Source: a bacterium
GTDB lineage: Bacteria; JAHJDO01
Length of the DNA: 5,473 nucleotides
Assembly (NCBI GenBank): GCA_030631525.1
Contig: DAOVKY010000062.1
Location: 1-5,473 of the forward strand
Reading direction: 5' to 3'
Shown here: one piece after another, positions 1 to 4,868 of the stretch
How positions within the stretch are numbered: the stretch's first letter is position 1
Layout of the letters: each line of letters opens with the position of its first letter
Translations under genes and position numbers: made by a program
Notes under the pieces: model-generated
What the model was told of the DNA's origin: nothing
What the model saw: only the letters and a program-made list of their open reading frames with translations
Database searches by the model: none

Positions 1-2808
1 AAAGATAAAGTTGTAGATGATATTCAACAGGCTGTTGATCAGGTTCAGAATCTTCCTGATGACGCTGAAGATCCAATTGTGACAGAAATCACTACAGGCG
101 AGGTCCCAACAGTTGAAATTGCATTGAGCGGGGATTTGTCGGAGACTGAACTTCGAGAATACGCAGAAGACCTTGAGGATATACTTGAGGATATACCGGG
201 TGTCTCGTCTATCTCTAAACGTGGTTGGAGAGAGGAAGAAGTATGTGTTGAGGTTGATCCCGATAAAATGAAAGACTTTCATGTCAGCATAGAAGAAGTG
301 ATGGACGCCTTGCGTAAAAGGAACATCAGCATTCCGGGCGGGAAACTGCGCGGCAAAAAAGAATTCAGCATTCGCACCACAGGGGAATTTCACAAAAAGC
401 AGGAGATTGAAAACGTGATCATACGCGCTAATGACCTTGGCAACTGGCTGCGTATAAAGGACATCGCCTCAGTTCGTTTTTCCTTTAAAGAAGAGAATGT
501 AATCAATAAAAGCTTTGGAACTCGTTCAATTAATTTAACCGTTATCAAGAAATCAACAGGCGATACAGTCAAAATCGTTAAGATAGTTAAGGAGAAAATA
601 GCTGAGTTTATTCATGCATCAGACCCGAAATTAGATGTCTCTTACATTAATGACATGTCTTTTTACATTAACAGGAGGTTAGGCGTATTAAGAAATAATG
701 GAATTATTGGATTGTTTCTCGTTATGTGTGTTCTTATGCTATTCCTTAACTATAGAGTAGCCTTGTTAACTGCGATTGGAATTCCAATCGCTTTTTGCGC
801 TACACTGACAGTTATGGGGTTTATGGGTTTAAGCATAAATCTTCTGACTATGTTTGGACTGATCATAGTTCTGGGAATGTTAGTGGACGATGGGATTATT
901 GTGGCTGAGAACTGCTCGCGCCATCTGGAAACAGGTCTGGACCCTCATCAGGCAGCCATTATCGGGACGCAGGAAGTGATTAAACCTGTTACCGTTACAA
1001 TAATCACGACTATTGTAGCTTTCAGTCCGCTTCTGTTCATAGAAGGAATGGTCGGTAAATTCATATGGTGCATACCTGCTGTTGTAATTATTGCCTTAAC
1101 TGCATCCCTGTTTGAGGCAATGGTAATCCTTCCGTCTCATTTTGCGGATTTTGTTGGAATGGGTAAAAATAAGAAATACAGCTCAAAGAAGAACCTGCCA
1201 TGGTTCAAGGCATTACTCAAATTTTACACGCGAATAATTAATAAAGCTTTGAATAGACGGGATTGGGTGCTGTCCGGTGTTATCGTGACGCTGCTTCTAA
1301 CTTTTGCGCTAGTCAGGACAATGCCTTTTATCCTTTTCGGATCTGAAGGAATAGAGGAGTTTTATATACGCGTAGAAGCTCCCCAATCCACAAACCTTAA
1401 TACTACAAACAAATTAGTAGAAGAGATTGAGAAGAAAGTAGCTCAGCTTCCTGAAAACGAACTGGACGCCTATACAACTCAAGTCGGTGCGTCAGTGAAC
1501 ACACATAGAATGTCTGATCTTTATGGAAAAAAAGGTTCCCATGTGGCGCAGGTTGTAGTTTACCTTACTCCCAATACTGAGCGGGAAAGAAGTGTTGATC
1601 AAATCATCAAGGATATGAGGGATAGAATCAAAGATGTTAAAGGATTTGAGAAAATTTATTTTAAAAAACCAAAAGAAGGTCCGCCTGTTGGAAAAGCTGT
1701 GGAAGCTAAAATTCGCGGAGAAGACTTCCATATATTAGAAAAAATATCCAACGAGATACTTCCATTTCTAAGGAATATAGAAGGCGTAACGGATATTACC
1801 TCTGACTATGAAGTTGGAAAAGGTGAGATACGGGTTGTGATCAATGATGATGAAGCGGCGCGTTCCTGTCTTTCAGTAAAAGAAATCGCCTCGTCTATCC
1901 GTTCAGCGTTTAAAGGAGGAAAGGCTACGTCCATAAAACCGACCAAAGCTGAGGAGGAAATTGATGTAATTGTTCGTTTCCCCGAGACTTTACGAAATAA
2001 AAAAGAAACCTTTGACAAAATACTTATCCCGAACAAATTCGGCAGCCTCATCCCATTAAAAAAAGTAGCGCGTCTGGAACACAGAACATCAGTAACCCGT
2101 ATCCGCCATTTAGACGGAAAGAGGGTAATTGCAGTACGCGCCAGCGTTGACACTAAAAAGATAACATCTTCAAAGACTAATCAGCTTTTGGCTGAGGAGT
2201 TTAAGGATATCTCAAAGATATATCCGGGATACACCATAAAATACGGAGGAGAGCAGGAGGAGAATGTCAGGATGGTACGCAGTTTTGTTAAAGCCCTTAG
2301 CATAGCGCTTTTCTTAATATTCCTGATATTAGCCGCTAACTTTAATTCATTGATTCAGCCTATTGTGGTAATGATGGCTATCCCCTTTGGTTTAATAGGT
2401 GTTATCTGGGCATTTTTCTTCCATCAGCTTCCTATAGGTTTCTTTATGATGCTGGGTGTTGTAGGTCTCAACGGTATTGTAGTAAACGACTCTATCGTGC
2501 TCGTTGAATTCATTAATAATCTTCGCAGAAAAGGAGTGGACAGACGAACTTCCATCATAGAGAGCGGACAGTTAAGATTAAGACCAGTTCTGCTCACCAC
2601 AATCACAACAGCATTGGGTCTTGCGCCGACAGCCTACGGTATCTGGGGCGACGACCCATTCCTAAGACCCATGGCTCTAACTATCGTATGGGGCATCCTT
2701 TGCGCAACTCTGCTAACCCTGATTGTCCTTCCATGTATCTACGCCATTATTGATGACATAACACTTAAGCTTGCAGGACATACAACGGTAAAAAAGGATG
2801 AGGAATGA
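1..2808 (+). CDS. RND-family efflux transporter permease subunit (5'-truncated by window edge)
   Basis: This is an inner-membrane, proton-driven exporter of the AcrB/HAE1-like RND superfamily. The frame is open from the first base, and 935 residues are visible; about 100 N-terminal residues (TM1 and the start of the porter domain) lie off the left edge, judging by alignment from memory with AcrB at about 1,050 residues. Visible order: periplasmic porter subdomain (1-225), TM2-TM6 (about 233-380), a basic cytoplasmic linker, TM7 (about 422-444), second periplasmic domain (about 445-755), and TM8-TM12 (about 760-925). TM4 contains LGMLVDDGIIVAEN with the paired acidic residues D296-D297, equivalent to AcrB D407/D408 of the proton relay. 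TM10 reads GIVVNDSIVLVEF, with Asn829 where AcrB has the relay lysine K940. RLRPVLLTTITTALG in TM11 is also typical. The GTG at 79 is internal, because conserved sequence continues upstream of it. Substrate is unknown. The family is highly confident; the subfamily is less so. Confidence 0.96.
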   Translation, partial: KDKVVDDIQQAVDQVQNLPDDAEDPIVTEITTGEVPTVEIALSGDLSETELREYAEDLEDILEDIPGVSSISKRGWREEEVCVEVDPDKMKDFHVSIEEVMDALRKRNISIPGGKLRGKKEFSIRTTGEFHKKQEIENVIIRANDLGNWLRIKDIASVRFSFKEENVINKSFGTRSINLTVIKKSTGDTVKIVKIVKEKIAEFIHASDPKLDVSYINDMSFYINRRLGVLRNNGIIGLFLVMCVLMLFLNYRVALLTAIGIPIAFCATLTVMGFMGLSINLLTMFGLIIVLGMLVDDGIIVAENCSRHLETGLDPHQAAIIGTQEVIKPVTVTIITTIVAFSPLLFIEGMVGKFIWCIPAVVIIALTASLFEAMVILPSHFADFVGMGKNKKYSSKKNLPWFKALLKFYTRIINKALNRRDWVLSGVIVTLLLTFALVRTMPFILFGSEGIEEFYIRVEAPQSTNLNTTNKLVEEIEKKVAQLPENELDAYTTQVGASVNTHRMSDLYGKKGSHVAQVVVYLTPNTERERSVDQIIKDMRDRIKDVKGFEKIYFKKPKEGPPVGKAVEAKIRGEDFHILEKISNEILPFLRNIEGVTDITSDYEVGKGEIRVVINDDEAARSCLSVKEIASSIRSAFKGGKATSIKPTKAEEEIDVIVRFPETLRNKKETFDKILIPNKFGSLIPLKKVARLEHRTSVTRIRHLDGKRVIAVRASVDTKKITSSKTNQLLAEEFKDISKIYPGYTIKYGGEQEENVRMVRSFVKALSIALFLIFLILAANFNSLIQPIVVMMAIPFGLIGVIWAFFFHQLPIGFFMMLGVVGLNGIVVNDSIVLVEFINNLRRKGVDRRTSIIESGQLRLRPVLLTTITTALGLAPTAYGIWGDDPFLRPMALTIVWGILCATLLTLIVLPCIYAIIDDITLKLAGHTTVKKDEE
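172..195 (+). repeat. Perfect 12-bp tandem duplication inside the RND gene
   Basis: CTTGAGGATATA occurs twice head to tail (172-183 and 184-195), in frame, encoding LEDI-LEDI in the helix just before the IPGV turn of the porter domain. The surrounding segment is about as long as the same part of AcrB, so the repeat does not look like an insertion. It is probably a codon-level coincidence in an acidic amphipathic helix. Confidence 0.6.
772..796 (+). repeat. Perfect 20-bp palindrome followed by T5, inside the RND gene
   Basis: Arms GCGATTGG (772-779) and CCAATCGC (784-791) flank AATT, and TTTTT follows directly (792-796). As RNA this would form an 8-bp stem with a 4-nt loop and a short U-tract, the outline of a weak intrinsic terminator. 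It lies in the TM3 coding segment (AIGIPIA). The Ile-Gly-Ile-Pro-Ile codons partly dictate the symmetry, so function is uncertain. Confidence 0.4.
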
Positions 2809-2814
2809 CGAAAA

Positions 2815-2851
2815 GGTATATTTTTGTTGACAATTGGTATCTTTTTGGTAT
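2815..2851 (+). promoter_or_regulatory. Candidate operator: three GGTAT repeats across the brnT promoter
   Basis: GGTAT occurs at 2815-2819, 2836-2840 and 2847-2851. The last two are part of an identical TTGGTAT (2834-2840 and 2845-2851). Start-to-start spacings are 21 and 11 bp, close to two and one helical turns, so all three would face the same side of the DNA. They bracket the -35 box and run into the -10 box. BrnA-type ribbon-helix-helix antitoxins commonly repress their own promoter, so these are plausible BrnA half-sites. This is inference from position and phasing only. Confidence 0.35.
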
Positions 2852-2856
2852 ATAAA
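2827..2856 (+). promoter_or_regulatory. Sigma70-like promoter of brnT-brnA
   Basis: A perfect -35 hexamer TTGACA (2827-2832) is followed after 18 bp by TATAAA (2851-2856), five of six matches to the -10 consensus. An overlapping alternative, TATATA at 2849-2854, gives a 16-bp spacer. Transcription should begin near 2862-2864, at or next to the toxin ATG, leaving essentially no 5' leader. It lies in the 55-bp gap after the RND gene, giving the toxin-antitoxin pair independent transcription. Confidence 0.7.
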
Positions 2857-2863
2857 TTATGCT

Positions 2864-3124
2864 ATGGAATTTGAGTTTGATCCTAAGAAGAGCGAAATCA
2901 ATAAAAAGAAACATGGTATTGACTTTATTGAAGCGCAGTTATTATGGGAGGATACTGACTTGATCGAAATTCCGGCAAGAACTAGTGATGAACAAAGATA
3001 TTTGGTAATTGGTACGATTTCTGGAAAGTATTGGTCAGAAGTTATCACCTATCGTGACGAAAAGATAAGAATTATTTCAGTAAGACAGTCCAGAAAAGAG
3101 GAGGTTGAAATATATGAAAGCTAG
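2864..3124 (+). CDS. brnT: BrnT family toxin (type II toxin-antitoxin, RelE-like ribonuclease)
   Basis: This 86-residue protein matches the BrnT family in length and pattern. It begins MEFEFDPKKSEINKKKHGIDF (residues 1-21), then has a WEDTD segment (28-32), a YLVIGTISGKYWSEV strand region (46-60), and the basic C-terminal signature RIISVRQSRKEEVEIYE (69-85). Family members adopt a RelE-like fold and cleave RNA to arrest growth; the cognate BrnA neutralises them. ATG at 2864 was chosen because the family N-terminus begins there; an in-frame TTG at 2834 would add ten non-homologous residues and overlap the promoter. No Shine-Dalgarno sequence precedes the ATG, and the -10 box ends 7 bases upstream, so translation may be leaderless. 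The gene overlaps brnA by 11 bases, in the toxin-first order usual for this pair. Confidence 0.93.
   Translation: MEFEFDPKKSEINKKKHGIDFIEAQLLWEDTDLIEIPARTSDEQRYLVIGTISGKYWSEVITYRDEKIRIISVRQSRKEEVEIYES
3097..3104 (+). promoter_or_regulatory. Strong ribosome binding site for brnA
   Basis: AGAGGAGG lies inside the 3' end of brnT, with 9 bases between it and ATG 3114. It selects that ATG over the in-frame TTG at 3105, which directly abuts the site. The strong site contrasts with the toxin gene, which has none; this would favour antitoxin synthesis from the shared mRNA. Confidence 0.8.
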
Positions 3125-3338
3125 AGAGTTTGATAGAAAGTTTGATGAAGGGAATAACATTTCTAAGTATCTGGATTTCGCAAAGGCGAGAAGGCTTGAG
3201 CAAGACCAGAAAAGAGTCAATGTGGACTTCCCTATTTGGATGATTCACTCATTGGACAAGGAAGCAAAGCGTCTGGGCGTACCTCGCCAATCCATTATCA
3301 AGGTATGGCTGGCAGAGCGATTAGGGAAAGCAGTCTAA
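3114..3338 (+). CDS. brnA: BrnA/CopG-family antitoxin (ribbon-helix-helix)
   Basis: This 74-residue protein is encoded immediately downstream of, and overlapping, the BrnT gene. The N-terminal half (MKAREFDRKFDEGNNISKYL, then KARR) is the charged segment expected to wrap the toxin. The C-terminal half is a ribbon-helix-helix DNA-binding domain: strand KRVNVDFP (33-40), first helix WMIHSLDKEAKRLG (42-55), and second helix RQSIIKVWLAERL (58-70). Antitoxins of this type bind and inhibit BrnT, and the DNA-binding domain usually autorepresses the operon. Start ATG 3114 is supported by the AGAGGAGG site 9 bases upstream. Nothing looks broken, so the module appears intact and potentially active. Some databases would label this simply a CopG-family antitoxin; the BrnA assignment rests on the neighbouring toxin as well as the sequence. 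Confidence 0.9.
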   Translation: MKAREFDRKFDEGNNISKYLDFAKARRLEQDQKRVNVDFPIWMIHSLDKEAKRLGVPRQSIIKVWLAERLGKAV

Positions 3339-3352
3339 AAGATGAGATTGCT

Positions 3353-3390
3353 TTATCCCGAAAGTGTTCTGGATAATTTTAAATTTTCTT
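3353..3390 (+). terminator. Probable intrinsic terminator after brnA
   Basis: TTATCC (3353-3358) pairs with GGATAA (3371-3376). After one C/T mismatch, GAA (3360-3362) pairs with TTC (3367-3369) around the loop AGTG. A T-rich run (TTTTAAATTTTCTT, 3377-3390) follows. The stem is AT-rich and has one mismatch, so efficiency may be modest. Its position 14 bases after the brnA stop and before a new promoter supports a transcript end here. Confidence 0.5.
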
Positions 3391-3391
3391 T

Positions 3392-3415
3392 TATTTTGCA
3401 TGTATTTGCAAAATA
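3392..3415 (+). promoter_or_regulatory. Perfect 9+9 bp inverted repeat, candidate operator upstream of the HTH gene
   Basis: TATTTTGCA (3392-3400) and TGCAAAATA (3407-3415) are exact reverse complements separated by 6 bp, ending 4 bp before the putative -35 box. The core TATTTGC recurs as a direct repeat at 3403-3409 and 3423-3429, so a further half-site lies over the -35 region. Two-fold symmetry with short arms is the usual form of a dimeric regulator site. The HTH protein encoded next is an obvious candidate binder, though nothing in the sequence proves it. The whole 118-bp gap between brnA and the HTH gene is extremely AT-rich and contains no gene. Confidence 0.5.
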
Positions 3416-3419
3416 TTTC

Positions 3420-3448
3420 TTGTATTTGCTTAATTTTTCCATTATAAT
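3420..3448 (+). promoter_or_regulatory. Promoter of the HTH-patatin-lipoprotein unit
   Basis: A perfect -10 box TATAAT (3443-3448) lies 17 bp downstream of TTGTAT (3420-3425), a weak -35 match. Predicted transcription start is about 3455-3457, which coincides with the ATG at 3457, so the message may again be leaderless. No Shine-Dalgarno-like sequence is present between the -10 box and the ATG. The weak -35 and the neighbouring inverted repeat suggest a regulated promoter. Confidence 0.6.
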
Positions 3449-3456
3449 TCTAAATT

Positions 3457-3645
3457 ATGAATAAAGAGATTATGAGTATAGCTGGGATATCAAGATATCT
3501 TGGTTTCAGCCAGAGAAAAATCTATCAGTTAATAAAAGACGGCGCAATCCCTGTCTCGAAAATTGGCGGGCAGTATCGTTTTATAAAAGATGAAATTTAT
3601 TTGTGGCTGAGAAGATCCAAACCTGTAAGAAAAGACAGCAGATGA
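3457..3645 (+). CDS. Helix-turn-helix DNA-binding protein, excisionase/MerR-like (HTH_17 type)
   Basis: This 62-residue protein is almost entirely one DNA-binding domain. Residues 6-26 (MSIAGISRYLGFSQRKIYQLI) form the helix-turn-helix, followed by DGAIPVSKIGGQYRF (28-42) with the turn-wing typical of the excisionase/MerR-like family, and KDEIYLWLRR (44-53) as the closing helix. Such proteins are found as phage excisionases and as small stand-alone transcription regulators. No integrase or recombinase is visible here, so a regulator is the likelier reading. The ATG at 3457 has no ribosome binding site, and a TATAAT box ends 8 bases upstream. After the stop, the +1 frame stays open for a further charged segment (ADELDSILKEISNEKT) ending at 3688, so the tail may have been lost to a one-base insertion in AAAA at 3630-3633. 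The gene heads an apparent operon with the next three genes. Confidence 0.82.
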   Translation: MNKEIMSIAGISRYLGFSQRKIYQLIKDGAIPVSKIGGQYRFIKDEIYLWLRRSKPVRKDSR

Positions 3646-3660
3646 ACTTGATAGTATCCT

Positions 3661-3666
3661 GAAGGA
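3661..3666 (+). promoter_or_regulatory. Ribosome binding site for the 72-aa protein
   Basis: GAAGGA sits 8 bases before ATG 3675. It is the main support for that start and for the following small open frame being translated. Confidence 0.65.
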
Positions 3667-3674
3667 AATTTCAA

Positions 3675-3893
3675 ATGAGAAAACTTGATTATGACAAATT
3701 TACCTCAGAGAAAAAAACAAATTTTTTCTCCTTAAAGGCTAAGCTTGGATATAAAAGGGCGTCCAGAAACAAGATTAGAAATATTCAAGAAAGATGCGCT
3801 TTAATGGAAATGGATAAAAAAAGATTTGAGAGCAGGATAAAGTCAGGCGATATAGAAATAATTAATAACAGATTCTTTAAAGTGCATTTGTAA
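3675..3893 (+). CDS. Hypothetical small basic protein, 72 aa
   Basis: I do not recognise this protein. It is rich in Lys and Arg (for example KAKLGYKRASRNKIRNIQER, residues 21-40), has no signal peptide or membrane segment, and looks mostly helical with a short C-terminal strand-like stretch (IEIINNRFFKV, 60-70). Evidence for a real gene: a good GAAGGA site 8 bases before ATG, tight packing 29 bases after the HTH gene and 12 bases before the patatin gene, and no competing open frame. Basic charge and position next to a DNA-binding protein make nucleic-acid binding possible, but that is a guess. Codon use is AT-rich like the genes that follow. It could be a lineage-specific operon member or the remnant of a larger protein. 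Confidence 0.6.
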   Translation: MRKLDYDKFTSEKKTNFFSLKAKLGYKRASRNKIRNIQERCALMEMDKKRFESRIKSGDIEIINNRFFKVHL

Positions 3894-3905
3894 CAAGACA
3901 AAAAG

Positions 3906-4865
3906 ATGAAGAAAACTAAAATAGGACTTGCTCTTGGAGGTGGGGCTGCAAGAGGGCTGGCTCATATCGGAGTATTGAAAGCTTTAAAGAAAAACAATAT
4001 TCCTGTTGACATGATAGCCGGAACAAGTATTGGAGCATTAGTAGGGGCATGTTTCGCTAAAGATGGCGAAATAAATACTCTTGAAGAAATCATCTTAAAT
4101 ATAGATTGGAAACAATTAGCTCTTTTACTTGATCCAAATTTAGCTATATTGAAAAAAGGATTCATTCACGGAGAAAAGATTAAAGAGCTTCTGTGTTCCG
4201 TTATTGGAGACATAGAATTTAAGGATTTAAAAATTCCGCTTAGAGTCATAGCCACTGATGTCATTACAGGTAAAGAAGTAGTGATTAACAGTGGTTCTGT
4301 AGCTGAAGCTGTAAGAGCGAGCATTTCAATTCCAGTAATATTTACGCCTGTAAAGTTTGAAAACAAGTTTTTAGTTGATGGAGGTATAGTAAATCCTGTT
4401 CCCGTAGATGTAGTAAAAAATATGGGAGCAGAATTTGTTATTGCCTGTAATGTAATACCCGAGCCGCAAAAAAGAGGTCGTATTATTTCTGAGACAATTG
4501 ATAGTCGAAATTACACGAAAAACAAACCGCTAACAAAATTAAACAATAAAATAGATAAACTTATTCAGGCAAACAAAGACAAGATAGAAACAATCCGTGA
4601 ATTCAGCAGTATATTGAAGAACAAAATATATAAAGGGCAACAAATAGATCCAAACACTCCTAATATAATTGATGTTTTAATACATTCATTCTACATTATG
4701 GAGTATAGAATAGCTGTTTTAGAACTAAAAAAAGCTGACATAATAATTAATCCTAAGGTAAACGAGATATCTACATTGGAATTTCACAAAGGAACAAAAG
4801 CTATTTCAGAGGGTTATAAGTCAGTAGAAGATGTGTTGCCAAAAATCAAAAAACTAATAAGCTAA
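3906..4865 (+). CDS. Patatin-like phospholipase (RssA/YchK-like)
   Basis: This is a predicted serine acyl hydrolase of the patatin family, with a Ser-Asp catalytic dyad acting on phospholipids or related acyl esters. Of its 319 residues, the N-terminal domain carries all the signatures: oxyanion-hole glycines GGGAARG (11-17), nucleophile elbow GTSIG (39-43) with Ser41, the block P-L-R-V-I-A-T-D (111-118), and the catalytic Asp158 in DGG (158-160) followed by NPVPVD. The catalytic set is intact. No signal peptide is present, since the protein opens directly into the first strand, so it is probably cytoplasmic or membrane-peripheral. The C-terminal part (about 190-319) is a charged, Lys-rich helical region of the sort seen in stand-alone bacterial patatins. 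The start ATG is 12 bases after the previous stop and has only a weak AAAAAG upstream. The stop is 3 bases from the lipoprotein start. The true substrate is unknown; nothing nearby indicates an anti-phage (CapV-type) context. Confidence 0.94.
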   Translation: MKKTKIGLALGGGAARGLAHIGVLKALKKNNIPVDMIAGTSIGALVGACFAKDGEINTLEEIILNIDWKQLALLLDPNLAILKKGFIHGEKIKELLCSVIGDIEFKDLKIPLRVIATDVITGKEVVINSGSVAEAVRASISIPVIFTPVKFENKFLVDGGIVNPVPVDVVKNMGAEFVIACNVIPEPQKRGRIISETIDSRNYTKNKPLTKLNNKIDKLIQANKDKIETIREFSSILKNKIYKGQQIDPNTPNIIDVLIHSFYIMEYRIAVLELKKADIIINPKVNEISTLEFHKGTKAISEGYKSVEDVLPKIKKLIS

Positions 4866-4868
4866 CAT

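Noticed and set aside
79..81. GTG as the start of the RND gene
   Set aside because: The frame is open to position 1, and the upstream residues (VVDDIQQAVDQVQNLPDD) match the RND porter domain, so the start is outside the window.
172..195. LEDI-LEDI tandem duplication as a recent insertion
   Set aside because: The region has the same length as the matching AcrB segment, so nothing appears to have been added.
1527..1533. A7 run resembling a slippery site for -1 frameshifting in the RND gene
   Set aside because: The main frame stays intact and homologous on both sides, and I see no downstream stimulatory structure or meaningful alternative product.
1806..2153. Long minus-strand open frame within the RND gene, and similar shorter ones (390-572, 1492-1731, 2424-2606, 2857-3048, 3962-4366)
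   Set aside because: All lie antisense to strongly recognised genes, and their translations look like no protein family; they are shadows of the coding strand.
2834..2836. TTG start that would lengthen BrnT by ten residues
   Set aside because: It lies inside the promoter spacer, has no ribosome binding site, and adds residues foreign to the family.
3105..3107. TTG start that would lengthen BrnA by three residues
   Set aside because: It directly abuts the AGAGGAGG site, leaving no spacing; ATG 3114 has a proper 9-base gap.
3457..3645. The HTH protein as a phage excisionase marking an integrated element
   Set aside because: No integrase, attachment-site repeats or other phage genes are visible; the context is an operon with metabolic and envelope genes.
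3906..4865. The patatin as a CBASS-type anti-phage effector (CapV)
   Set aside because: No cyclic-nucleotide synthase or accessory defence gene is adjacent; the neighbours are a small basic protein and an envelope lipoprotein.
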